Assembly: GCA_964647545.1 (NCBI GenBank)
Contig: CAZYHS010000027.1
Coordinates: 1 to 18,201, forward strand
Direction of reading: 5' to 3'
Origin: CAZYHS01 sp964647545
Lineage (GTDB): Bacteria; UBA10199; GCA-002796325; 1-14-0-20-49-13
Length of the DNA stretch: 18,201 nt
The notes beneath the pieces were generated by a model that saw only the letters and a program-made list of their open reading frames with translations, was not told the DNA's origin and did not search any database. The translations under genes and the position numbers were made by a program. Shown here piece after piece: positions 6,505-14,230 of the stretch. Positions within the stretch are counted from its first letter, which is position 1, and every line of letters begins with the position of its first letter.

Positions 6505-7701
6505 TTATTGTTTGATCGGATCGCCGTATTTGTCTTTTTGAAGCGGCCCGCCTGTCGTTCCAAGTTCGGTTATCTTTCCGTCGGCCACGGTCAGTAGAAA
6601 AAGTTTGCGTATAATTTCGCGATTTGAATCGAAGCCGATCTGTCCTGTCGAACCTTCGACGTCTGGAATCGTTTGAAGCGTTTGCTTCATATCGGCGGCG
6701 TGCTCTCCGCCTGTGAGTTGAAGGGCTTTTGCCGCGAGCCTCATGGCGTCAAAAGCCTGAGCTTCAAGGATGGTCGGTTTGATCTTGTAGGTCTCTTCGA
6801 ACGCGCCCGAAAATTTTCTTACGCTAACCGACGGGCTGTCGTTGAAATAGCCGTCAACAAAGACCGCTCCTGCGACGTAGTCTGCACCACGTTCGGCGAG
6901 TTCGCTGTTGTTCCAGCGGTTGTTGCCCAAAAGTTGAACGTTGTCTAGGTAGCCGAAAGGGATCGATGCAGCGATGTATGCGACCGCCCTGTACGAGTCG
7001 GGGATGAAAAGAGCGTCGAACTTAGCGTCGCCTGTGAAGAAGCCTCCGAAGTCGGCCGTTGCCTCGCCGTAACCTTCAGCTTTAATTATTTTTCCGCGAT
7101 TTGACGCGACCGCTTCGGCGAACGCGGCTTTAAACTTCTGGCCGTAGGCGTTCATCGGGTAAAGAATTGCAAAGTTCTTAGCCTGCTTGTTCTTAACCGC
7201 CCATTCGATGATCTTCTCTGCTTGAGAATTTGAGGTGAGAGCGACCGAAAATATAGCGTCGCCAATCTGAGTTGTTCCTTCCAGCTGGGAGAGAGAGATG
7301 AGCGGAACTCCAAGTTCCTGCGCACGGCGGGCCGCCGGTTCGATCGACGAAGATGAAAGTGGCCCCAAAATTACACTTACATTATCTTTCTTAACGAGCT
7401 CATCGACAGCGGCGACGGCTAGATTTGGATCGCTTTGGTCGTCTTTAACTATCAGCTCGGCGTCAATTATGCGGTCGCACGGGGAAAAAACGCCCACGGC
7501 ACACTCGATGCCGTGTAACGTGCTTTCACCGTAAATTCTTTGTTTGCCGGTTAGAGGTAAGATAACGCCGACCCTGTAGCGGCCGCTCGATATTTTTTGT
7601 TTTGTTTCGGCAGGGGCCGAAGTGGTGACTTCATGTTTTGCACAGCCGAGAAAAAAGACCAAGAGTAGGGCGGCAAAACAAAGAGCTGATATTTTTTTCA
7701 T
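6505..7701 (-). CDS. Leu/Ile/Val-type periplasmic-binding-fold lipoprotein
   Basis: A 398-residue protein with a lipoprotein signal: basic MKK, a hydrophobic core and FLGC with the lipidated Cys at residue 20. The mature part is a type I periplasmic-binding fold (Peripla_BP_6): VGVILPLTGKQRIYGES at 44-60, ILGPLSSSSIEP, and VPLISLSQLEG. Relatives include branched-chain amino-acid binding proteins and the LpoA-like penicillin-binding-protein activators. The absence of permease or ATPase genes nearby and the lipid anchor leave the second option open. The SD GGGGGAG sits 3 nt before the ATG. It follows grpE by 31 nt and is likely the last gene of hemW-hrcA-grpE. Ligand unknown. Confidence 0.85.
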   Translation of the reverse strand: MKKISALCFAALLLVFFLGCAKHEVTTSAPAETKQKISSGRYRVGVILPLTGKQRIYGESTLHGIECAVGVFSPCDRIIDAELIVKDDQSDPNLAVAAVDELVKKDNVSVILGPLSSSSIEPAARRAQELGVPLISLSQLEGTTQIGDAIFSVALTSNSQAEKIIEWAVKNKQAKNFAILYPMNAYGQKFKAAFAEAVASNRGKIIKAEGYGEATADFGGFFTGDAKFDALFIPDSYRAVAYIAASIPFGYLDNVQLLGNNRWNNSELAERGADYVAGAVFVDGYFNDSPSVSVRKFSGAFEETYKIKPTILEAQAFDAMRLAAKALQLTGGEHAADMKQTLQTIPDVEGSTGQIGFDSNREIIRKLFLLTVADGKITELGTTGGPLQKDKYGDPIKQ

Positions 7702-7732
7702 GTTCTCCCCCGAAAACAGATAAAGGGCTTAA

Positions 7733-8350
7733 TTACTTTTTTGGCCCCTTTGAAACGGTGACCATCGCCGCCCGAACGATCCTGTCGTGCAATCTCCAGC
7801 TGCGTCTATGTTCGATGGCGACGCATCCTTCGGGCACCTCGCTTTCGATATGCGCGACCGCCTCCTGCGACGTGGGGTCGAATTTTTTACCGATGCTCGG
7901 GTCGAGAGGCGAAAAACCGTGCTTTTGCAAGCCGGCTAGAAAATGGCTTTGTATCAGCTTGATTCCGTCGGCGATGGCGGCCACTTCGCTTGTCGCTTCG
8001 CCGGGAATGTGTCCAAGCACCCGATCGAAATCGTCCAGCACCGGAAGAAGGTCGCAAATGAGCGACTGGTTGGCATATTTTGCCTGTTCGATCTTCTCGC
8101 GCTCGATGCGTTTTTTGTAGTTGTCGAATTCTGCCATGACGCGAAGAAGCTTGTCGTAGTGTTCTTTTGCTTCGCTTTCGGCGGCCTTGATCTGAGAGGT
8201 GATCTCTTCGGCGCTTTGGTCGGCGTTTTGCTGATTGTCTTCGTCGATTTTTGCGCTCTGTTGTTCGACCTTGGTGTTTATTGTGGACTTGCGGTCGGCT
8301 GCCTCTTTTTTTGCTTTCATCATGTCTTTTAGTTGGTTGACCTTTGTCAT
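7733..8350 (-). CDS. grpE: Nucleotide exchange factor GrpE
   Basis: A 205-residue GrpE, which releases ADP from DnaK. It has a charged, Gln-rich N-terminal region (to about 55) and a long coiled-coil helix ending in RVMAEFDNYKKRIEREK (70-86). A core LLPVLDDFDRVLGH (101-114) and a C-terminal beta wing, FDPTSQEAV through RIVRAAMVTVS, follow. In the wing the usual Gly-Tyr is Ser-Trp (184-185), a small deviation. The ATG at 8350 is chosen because it lies just after the hrcA stop (7 nt) and begins a GrpE-like sequence; an upstream start at 8443 would add 31 unrelated residues overlapping hrcA. The SD is weak (AAAGTGAG). No dnaK or dnaJ follows, unlike the common hrcA-grpE-dnaK order. Confidence 0.96.
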   Translation of the reverse strand: MTKVNQLKDMMKAKKEAADRKSTINTKVEQQSAKIDEDNQQNADQSAEEITSQIKAAESEAKEHYDKLLRVMAEFDNYKKRIEREKIEQAKYANQSLICDLLPVLDDFDRVLGHIPGEATSEVAAIADGIKLIQSHFLAGLQKHGFSPLDPSIGKKFDPTSQEAVAHIESEVPEGCVAIEHRRSWRLHDRIVRAAMVTVSKGPKK

Positions 8351-8357
8351 TTTTATC

Positions 8358-9389
8358 TCACTTTCCAAGCAGCGCGCTGACGATCTGCGCTGTAAAATCG
8401 ACGGTGGGAATGACCTTTGAATAGTCCATGCGCACGGGGCCAATGACCCCGAGAGTTCCTACCGTTCTGTTTCCGTTTTTATATGGCATCGTTACGATCG
8501 AACAATTTTCCAGCGCACTATAGCCGCTTTCATTGCCGATGAACACGCAAATTTCGTCGCTGTTCTCTGCGCTTTGCAAAAGACGCATGAGCTGTTTTTT
8601 TTCTTCCAGCGCCTGCATGACCGACTTGAGGCTTTCGACGTCCGAGAATTCGGGGGCTTTTAAGAGGTTTGTTTCGCCGCGCACGAGCAGTTCGTTTTGT
8701 GACGCGTCGTCAAGAAGCGCGGCCGACCATGTCAGGGCTCGGCTAATAAGCCGGTCGGCCTCCTGACGACATTCTTCAAGTTCGGTTTTAGCGATGAGCG
8801 CCGCGTCGGAGAGGCTGAAGCCGTAATATTTTTGATTGCAAAAGTTGGTTATGCGCTCAAGTTCGGGATAGGTCAGCTCCTTATCGACTTCGATCACACG
8901 GTTGTGAACGGTCCCTTCGCGTGAAACAAAAATGCCGAGTATTTTGCCGGTCCCCAACGGCAGAAATTCCATGTGCTTAAAACTTATTTGCTCGGGTTTC
9001 GGCATTACTACGAGGCCAGTGTAATTTGAAACAAGCGAAAGAATTTTGCCGGTTCTTTTAAGAATGTTTTCGACGCTCGCCGGCGAATCGCCGAACTGCC
9101 TTTGAATGGTGTTTTTTTCGTCTTCGTTTAGGTCTCTGTGACCGAGTATTTTATTTACGTAAAACCTCAGCCCCGAGGTTGTCGGAATGCGTCCGGCCGA
9201 GGTGTGAGGATGGGTCAACAGCCCCGCCTCTTCAAGTTTTGCCAAAACATTTCTGATGGTCGCGCTCGACAGGCCAAGTCCGCTTCGAGCGGCGAGCGTT
9301 GAAGAGGCGACCGGATTTGCCGATGAAATATATTCCGATATCAGAAGGCTTAAAATGTCGATGTCTCTTGGGAGAATGTCCGGCTGCAT
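8358..9389 (-). CDS. hrcA: Heat-inducible transcription repressor HrcA
   Basis: A 343-residue HrcA. The N-terminal winged helix has SSATIRNVLAKLEEAGLL and HTSAGRIPTTSGLRFYV, the hallmark of the family. A GAF-like domain and the C-terminal GVIGPVRMDYSKVIPTVDFTA signature follow. HrcA represses chaperone genes by binding CIRCE operators and is tuned by GroEL. The ATG at 9389 is preferred over a TTG at 9413: it gives the normal N-terminus (MQPDILPRDIDILSLLI), and the TTG would sit inside the predicted promoter. No strong Shine-Dalgarno precedes the ATG. The gene lies between hemW and grpE on the same strand. No CIRCE repeat was seen upstream. Confidence 0.96.
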   Translation of the reverse strand: MQPDILPRDIDILSLLISEYISSANPVASSTLAARSGLGLSSATIRNVLAKLEEAGLLTHPHTSAGRIPTTSGLRFYVNKILGHRDLNEDEKNTIQRQFGDSPASVENILKRTGKILSLVSNYTGLVVMPKPEQISFKHMEFLPLGTGKILGIFVSREGTVHNRVIEVDKELTYPELERITNFCNQKYYGFSLSDAALIAKTELEECRQEADRLISRALTWSAALLDDASQNELLVRGETNLLKAPEFSDVESLKSVMQALEEKKQLMRLLQSAENSDEICVFIGNESGYSALENCSIVTMPYKNGNRTVGTLGVIGPVRMDYSKVIPTVDFTAQIVSALLGK

Positions 9390-9402
9390 AACTGCCGCGG
9401 AA

Positions 9403-9430
9403 AGTACAGCCAAGGCCTAAAGATTGTCAA
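9403..9430 (-). promoter_or_regulatory. Predicted promoter of hrcA-grpE
   Basis: TTGACA (9430-9425, perfect -35) and TGTACT (9408-9403, 4 of 6) are 16 bp apart in the short spacer after hemW. Transcription would start near 9396, only about 7 nt before the ATG at 9389. Confidence 0.5.
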
Positions 9431-9433
9431 GCG

Positions 9434-10585
9434 TCAGGCCAAATCTGCAAAAAGCTCATTGCTGACAAGTCGGCCGGAATCGGTGAACTGAATGTGGCTA
9501 CCGATATCGCGCGCCAAGAATCTCTTTTCCCAGCTTGTGAAGGTTTTGCCGTAGATTTTTTCGGCATCTTTTCCAAAAAGCTCTTTGAACCTGCTTTTAT
9601 CGAGTCCGTCGCTTGTGCGAAGCCCCATAAAGCAGAATTCGAACATTGCCTCTTTGGCTTTTAACTCTTCCCTGTCGTGCGAATAGCTCTGTTCCAGATA
9701 ATCGTCGATGGTGTTTATGTTGGTGACCCGCACGAAGTTTTTTCCGCCGGCAGTCTTTGGATGAAAAAATGAAGCTGCGGTCGGCCCAAGTCCGAGCCAT
9801 TCTCCATAGCGCCAGTAATTTTCGTTGTGGCGACAGCGAAAGCCTTTGCGCGCAAAGTTGGAAATCTCGTAATGTTCATAGCCATTTGAGCAAAGCAGTC
9901 GTTCGCACAGCTCCATCATTTTAATTTGCTCGTCTTCGTTTGCGACCGGAGATTTTTTCGAGATTTTTTTGAGCCATTTTTCAATTTCTTGATTTTCGGG
10001 GGTGAGCTGGTAGGCCGAAATGTGCTGAACGTCGAACTTTATAGCCTGCAAAAGGTCCCTTTCGAGATCGACAACTTTTTGGCCGGGGAGCCCCCACATA
10101 AGGTCCAAGCCGATATTTAAAAAACCGGCCTCTTTGGCGAGATTGACGGCACGTTTTGCGGTTGCCGACGAGTGGGCCCTTCCTAAAATTTTGAGAAATT
10201 TGTCGTCAAAAGACTGAACTCCTATAGAAATTCTGTTAAAAAGCTTCGAAAGTTCGTAAATTTTAGCTTTTTTTAGCGTTTCCGGGTTTGCCTCGATGGA
10301 AATTTCGGTTTCGTTCGGCATTGTGGTGAATCTGTTTAAAATTGCCGACAAAATTGTCGAAAGATGATTTTTTTCGAACATTGACGGTGTGCCGCCGCCG
10401 AAAAAGATCGAATCGATTCGTTGGCCCAAAATATTAAACTCTTTACCGAGCCTATCGATTTCGGCCACGACCGATTTTGCGAATTTTTCCTGAATTTCGT
10501 CGTCGGGCGTCATCGGAACCGAGAAAAAATCACAATAATGACATTTTTTGAGGCAGAACGGAAAATGCACGTAGATCGAGAACAT
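9434..10585 (-). CDS. hemW: Radical SAM heme chaperone HemW (HemN-like)
   Basis: A 383-residue radical SAM protein. The 4Fe-4S cluster motif CxxxCxxC is at C11, C15 and C18, followed by D19 and F20. The Phe in place of a fourth Cys separates HemW (CxxxCxxCxF) from true coproporphyrinogen III dehydrogenase HemN (CxxxCxxCxC). GGGTPS (63-68) binds SAM, and the C-terminal HemN_C region is present. HemW binds heme and passes it to heme proteins; it is often annotated as oxygen-independent coproporphyrinogen oxidase. The ATG at 10585 begins MFSIYVHFPFC, the normal N-terminus. The longer frame to 10927 lies antisense to pyrG and is rejected. No Shine-Dalgarno is seen; a promoter ends 6 nt before the ATG. 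hrcA follows after 44 nt. Confidence 0.95.
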   Translation of the reverse strand: MFSIYVHFPFCLKKCHYCDFFSVPMTPDDEIQEKFAKSVVAEIDRLGKEFNILGQRIDSIFFGGGTPSMFEKNHLSTILSAILNRFTTMPNETEISIEANPETLKKAKIYELSKLFNRISIGVQSFDDKFLKILGRAHSSATAKRAVNLAKEAGFLNIGLDLMWGLPGQKVVDLERDLLQAIKFDVQHISAYQLTPENQEIEKWLKKISKKSPVANEDEQIKMMELCERLLCSNGYEHYEISNFARKGFRCRHNENYWRYGEWLGLGPTAASFFHPKTAGGKNFVRVTNINTIDDYLEQSYSHDREELKAKEAMFEFCFMGLRTSDGLDKSRFKELFGKDAEKIYGKTFTSWEKRFLARDIGSHIQFTDSGRLVSNELFADLA

Positions 10586-10591
10586 GCCGGT

Positions 10592-10620
10592 ATTATGCCC
10601 GAAGAAAAAATCGATGTCCA
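10592..10620 (-). promoter_or_regulatory. Predicted leaderless promoter of hemW
   Basis: TGGACA (10620-10615, 5 of 6) and CATAAT (10597-10592, 5 of 6) are 17 bp apart on the minus strand. Only 6 nt separate the -10 from the ATG at 10585, so the predicted first transcribed base is the A of the start codon. Confidence 0.65.
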
Positions 10621-10655
10621 ATGAACAGTTTGTTGACGAAAAAAAGGAAAAGCGT

Positions 10656-10684
10656 TTGACAGCGGAAAGTTCGCCGGATATAGG
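10656..10684 (+). promoter_or_regulatory. Predicted promoter of pyrG
   Basis: TTGACA (10656-10661, perfect) and TATAGG (10679-10684, 4 of 6) are 17 bp apart. The start codon at 10697 is 12 nt after the -10, predicting a leader of about 4-6 nt without a Shine-Dalgarno. The promoter is divergent from that of hemW. Confidence 0.6.
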
Positions 10685-10696
10685 CTTTCTCCCAAG

Positions 10697-12394
10697 ATGC
10701 CGATGAAAACTAAATTTATTTTTATTACTGGTGGCGTTGTAAGCTCCTTGGGAAAAGGCCTTTCGGCCGCATCCATTGCCGCTCTCCTCGAAAATCGCGG
10801 GTTGAAGGTCAACATGCAGAAGCTTGACCCGTACATCAATGTTGACCCCGGAACTATGAGCCCGTTTCAGCACGGCGAAGTCTTTGTGACCGACGACGGC
10901 GCCGAGACCGACCTCGATTTGGGGCACTATGAGCGTTTTACCTCGGTTCGCATGAGCCGTGTCAGTAATTTCACTACCGGAAGAATTTACGAGACGGTTA
11001 TTAAGAAAGAGCGTCGCGGCGATTATTTAGGTCGCACGGTTCAGGTCATTCCGCACATCACAGACGAAATTAAAGCTTCTATCATGAAAGCCGCCCCCGG
11101 AGCCGATGTATTGCTTGTCGAAATCGGGGGTACGGTCGGTGACATTGAAAGCCTGCCGTTTCTTGAGGCTATTCGCCAGTTCAAGTCGGACGTCGGTCGC
11201 GACAACGTTATGTACATTCACCTGACACTTGTCCCTCACATTTCGACCGCAGGTGAACTTAAAACCAAACCGACGCAGCACAGCGTTCAAAAATTGCGCG
11301 AGATCGGCATCCAGCCCGACATTTTGCTTTGCAGATGCGACCGCGAACTTTCCAAGGACATAAAATCCAAAATAGCTCTTTTCTGCAATATCGATCAGGA
11401 TTGCGTTTTTGCGGCCCGCGACGTCGAGTCGATATACGAACTTCCGCTGGCGTTTCATTCCGAAGGTTTGGACGAAAAGGTTGTGGAAATTCTCAATATT
11501 TGGACTCGCACTCCCGACATGAAAAATTGGAAGGACCTAAAAGAGCTGTGCGAAAGCCGCACCGAAAAGGTGACGATCGCAGTTGTCGGCAAGTATGTTC
11601 ATTTGGTCGATTCGTATAAGAGCCTAAATGAAGCTCTAAGGCACGGCGGTTTTGCAAACAGGGTCAAAGTCGAGCTTAAGTACATTGATTCGGAAACTCT
11701 CGAAAGCGGCGATGTCGATAAGATACTGGCGGGCCACGATGGAATTTTAGTCCCGGGCGGTTTTGGCGATCGCGGAGTTGAGGGAAAGATAAAAGCGATC
11801 AAATACGCTAGAGAGAACAAGGTCCCGTTCTTCGGCATTTGTCTTGGAATGCAGCTTGCGGTGGTTGAGTTTGCTCGATATGTGGCCGGCATCGGCAATG
11901 CCAATTCGGTCGAGTTTAACGACAAGGCCGAGGCGCCGGTGATCGATCTTATGGAAGAGCAGAAGGCTGTCTCGACTATGGGCGGAACGATGCGACTTGG
12001 TTCTTATCCGTGCGTTCTTGAAAAAGGGACCCGTGCTCACACGGCTTACGGCGAACGGGAGATAAGTGAAAGGCATCGCCATCGCTACGAGTTTAACAAC
12101 GCCTACCTTGACCAGTTAAAAGATAAAGGCTTAGTAATTTCAGGGGTATGCCCTCAAAATAATCTTGTCGAGATCGTCGAGCTTAGTGATCACCCGTGGT
12201 TTTTGGGTTGCCAGTTTCACCCCGAATTTAAGTCCAGACCTTTTGAAGCTCATCCGCTCTTTGCAAAGTTCATCGACGCCTCCGCGCAACGAGCCCGTGT
12301 GTCAAATTGGGAAGGGCTCAAAGATACCCATAAAAACCCGCAAAAAATCGAGAGCGAGGCAGGCGAAAGAGTCAAGTCAAAAAAAACCGCCTGA
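10697..12394 (+). CDS. pyrG: CTP synthase
   Basis: A 565-residue CTP synthase that converts UTP to CTP with ATP and glutamine. The N-terminal synthetase domain has the P-loop-like GGVVSSLGKG (12-21), KLDPYINVDPGTMSPFQHGEV and VEIGGTVGDIES. The C-terminal class I glutaminase domain has PGGFGDRG, the nucleophile C382 in GICLGMQ, and the H508/E510 pair in FHPEF. It is slightly longer than usual owing to a basic tail after about 540. Either ATG at 10697 or at 10703 (giving MKTKFIFITGG) could be the start. No Shine-Dalgarno precedes either, and the promoter is very close. The nascent transcript does not begin with the GGGC of Gram-positive reiterative control, so that mechanism is not supported. 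It stands alone between hemW and rpoN. Confidence 0.98.
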   Translation: MPMKTKFIFITGGVVSSLGKGLSAASIAALLENRGLKVNMQKLDPYINVDPGTMSPFQHGEVFVTDDGAETDLDLGHYERFTSVRMSRVSNFTTGRIYETVIKKERRGDYLGRTVQVIPHITDEIKASIMKAAPGADVLLVEIGGTVGDIESLPFLEAIRQFKSDVGRDNVMYIHLTLVPHISTAGELKTKPTQHSVQKLREIGIQPDILLCRCDRELSKDIKSKIALFCNIDQDCVFAARDVESIYELPLAFHSEGLDEKVVEILNIWTRTPDMKNWKDLKELCESRTEKVTIAVVGKYVHLVDSYKSLNEALRHGGFANRVKVELKYIDSETLESGDVDKILAGHDGILVPGGFGDRGVEGKIKAIKYARENKVPFFGICLGMQLAVVEFARYVAGIGNANSVEFNDKAEAPVIDLMEEQKAVSTMGGTMRLGSYPCVLEKGTRAHTAYGEREISERHRHRYEFNNAYLDQLKDKGLVISGVCPQNNLVEIVELSDHPWFLGCQFHPEFKSRPFEAHPLFAKFIDASAQRARVSNWEGLKDTHKNPQKIESEAGERVKSKKTA

Positions 12395-12405
12395 CCGGCC
12401 ATGCC

Positions 12406-12435
12406 TTGACTTGCGCAATTTTATACTGCTATAAT
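12406..12435 (+). promoter_or_regulatory. Predicted promoter of the rpoN-hpf-trxB operon
   Basis: TTGACT (12406-12411, 5 of 6) and a perfect TATAAT (12430-12435) are 18 bp apart, with TG at 12427-12428 giving an extended -10. Transcription should start near 12442, about 5 nt before the ATG at 12447. The -35 overlaps the right arm of an inverted repeat, CAAGTCAA 12373-12380 with TTGACTTG 12406-12413. Confidence 0.8.
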
Positions 12436-12446
12436 CCAACCAAGAT

Positions 12447-13934
12447 ATGGCGATTGAAATCAAACAGGGCCTAAAACTGGGCCAGCAGCTTGTTGTCACC
12501 CCACAATTACAGCAGGCGATTAAGCTTTTACAGCTATCGAGGCTGGAGCTTTCGGCGATGATTCAAAAGGAATTGACCGAGAATCCGGTTCTTGAAGAAG
12601 ACGACGATGATGATGCGACGGAAGAACTCTCATCGGTCGGCGAGCTTCACGAGCAAGCCAAGATGGAAGATTCGGGGCACGATCATTCGACCGACGAAGT
12701 AGGTTCTGAGGCCAAAGACGGCCAGATGAAAGAACCCACCGATTTTGACTGGGAAAACTACATCAATAAGTACAGCACCGCCGAAGAGAGGGCGCTCCCC
12801 TCAATTAGCGAAGCCCCCGAAGATCTGCCGACCTACGAAAATACCCTCACCCGAACCGAATCGCTGCACGATCATTTGATGTGGCAGCTTCACCTTACAA
12901 ATATTCCCGACGCTGAAATGGAAATAGGCGAAGAGATTATCGGTAACATTAACGATGACGGCTATCTACAATCGACAGTCGAGGAGATTGCGGCCACTAC
13001 AAATCACGACGTTGACATGGTTGAGAAGGTTTTGAGAAAGCTCCACCAGTTCGACCCGATTGGAATCGCGGCCCGCGACCTTAAAGAATGTCTGATGATA
13101 CAGGCGAGACATCTTGGCGAGGAATCGACGATCATCCTAAAGGTCATCGATGAGCATTTAGCCGACCTTGAGCGCCACAACTATCAGCCGATCGCAAAAA
13201 AACAGGGCATTCCCATCGAGAAGGTCAAAGAAATTGCGCTTGTCATCTCGAATATGGAGCCGAAACCCGGGCGAGCCTTCTCTCAGGAGAGTTCGCAGTA
13301 CATCACCCCCGACGTCTTTGTTCATAAGCTTGGTGAGGAATATATAGTCGTCTTGAACGAGGACGGTCTGCCGAAATTGCAGATATCCAACTTTTACAAA
13401 AGAATGCTTTCAAGACAGGACGACGTCGCCGGTCAGACAAAAGAGTACATTCAAAACAAACTTAAATCGGCGATGTGGCTTATAAAGAGCATTCATCAGC
13501 GCCAGCGGACGATGTATAAGGTTACAAAGAGCATAGTGAAACATCAGCGCGAATTTTTCGAGAAGGGCGTTAATTTTCTCAAGCCGATGGTGCTAAAAGA
13601 TGTCGCCGAAGATATCGGCATGCACGAATCGACTATCAGCCGCGTTACGACCAATAAGTATGTTCATACTCCGCGCGGCATATTTGAATTGAAATATTTC
13701 TTTAACTCGAGTGTCGGCGGCGCAACGGCGCAGGACCATGTCGCAAGCGAATCGGTCAAAAACAGAATTCAAAAGCTGATCGCAAACGAAGATGTGAAAA
13801 AGCCGTTGTCCGATCAGGAGATAGCCGACATTTTAAAGACGCAAAACAAAATAGACATCGCACGCAGAACCGTTGCGAAGTACCGCGAAATGATGAAAAT
13901 CCCAACATCGTCGCGGCGCAGAAGGAGAGACTAA
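12447..13934 (+). CDS. rpoN: RNA polymerase sigma-54 factor
   Basis: A 495-residue sigma-54. Region I is a Gln/Leu-rich start (LGQQLVVTPQLQQAIKLLQLS) that contacts activators and the -12 element. An acidic region II follows (about 51-60, EDDDDDATEE). The core-binding region covers about 125-320, then the helix-turn-helix (DVAEDIGMHESTISRVTTNKYV). The RpoN box ARRTVAKYRE at 472-481 reads the -24 element. It directs transcription that needs ATP-driven enhancer-binding activators, none of which is in this window. There is no Shine-Dalgarno; a strong promoter lies only 11 nt upstream. The stop overlaps the hpf start by 1 nt (TAATG), so hpf is probably translationally coupled, as is common downstream of rpoN. 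Confidence 0.98.
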   Translation: MAIEIKQGLKLGQQLVVTPQLQQAIKLLQLSRLELSAMIQKELTENPVLEEDDDDDATEELSSVGELHEQAKMEDSGHDHSTDEVGSEAKDGQMKEPTDFDWENYINKYSTAEERALPSISEAPEDLPTYENTLTRTESLHDHLMWQLHLTNIPDAEMEIGEEIIGNINDDGYLQSTVEEIAATTNHDVDMVEKVLRKLHQFDPIGIAARDLKECLMIQARHLGEESTIILKVIDEHLADLERHNYQPIAKKQGIPIEKVKEIALVISNMEPKPGRAFSQESSQYITPDVFVHKLGEEYIVVLNEDGLPKLQISNFYKRMLSRQDDVAGQTKEYIQNKLKSAMWLIKSIHQRQRTMYKVTKSIVKHQREFFEKGVNFLKPMVLKDVAEDIGMHESTISRVTTNKYVHTPRGIFELKYFFNSSVGGATAQDHVASESVKNRIQKLIANEDVKKPLSDQEIADILKTQNKIDIARRTVAKYREMMKIPTSSRRRRRD

Positions 13935-14230
13935 TGGAAACATCGTTTACATTCAGAGATATCGAATCGACAGAAGCCCTCAAAAATCACGTGCTCGATA
14001 AGTTCACAAAGTTGGACAAATATCTTATCAAGCCGATTTCCGCTCACACAGTCCTTTGCAAGGACGGCTCAGAGCATAAGGTCGAAATTACTCTTGTGGC
14101 CAACGGAGTAAGGTATGTCGGTATCGATAAGACCCACGACATGTATCTGTCAATCGACCATGCCGTCGAAAAGCTTGTGACCCAGCTCAAAAAAGCAAAA
14201 GAAAAACTCAAAGACCACCACAAGAGATGA
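13934..14230 (+). CDS. hpf: Ribosome hibernation-promoting factor HPF (short form)
   Basis: A 98-residue HPF/RaiA-fold protein (beta-alpha-beta-beta-beta-alpha). It begins METSFTFRDIESTEALKNHV, the C-terminal helix DHAVEKLVTQLKKAKEKLKDHH is strongly basic, and the length matches the short gammaproteobacterial HPF rather than the long form with a dimerisation domain. Such proteins bind the 30S decoding region in resting cells and promote 100S dimers or inactive 70S. The position directly after rpoN is classic. The frame overlaps rpoN by 1 nt and trxB by 4 nt (ATGA). GGAG at 13924-13927, inside the end of rpoN, is its likely ribosome-binding site. Confidence 0.95.
   Translation: METSFTFRDIESTEALKNHVLDKFTKLDKYLIKPISAHTVLCKDGSEHKVEITLVANGVRYVGIDKTHDMYLSIDHAVEKLVTQLKKAKEKLKDHHKR

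Noticed and set aside
8351..8443. Extension of grpE by 31 codons
   Set aside because: It overlaps the end of hrcA; the ATG at 8350 gives a normal GrpE.
10586..10927. N-terminal extension of hemW by 114 codons
   Set aside because: The extension is antisense to pyrG, has no similarity to HemW N-termini, and a promoter lies directly before the internal ATG at 10585.
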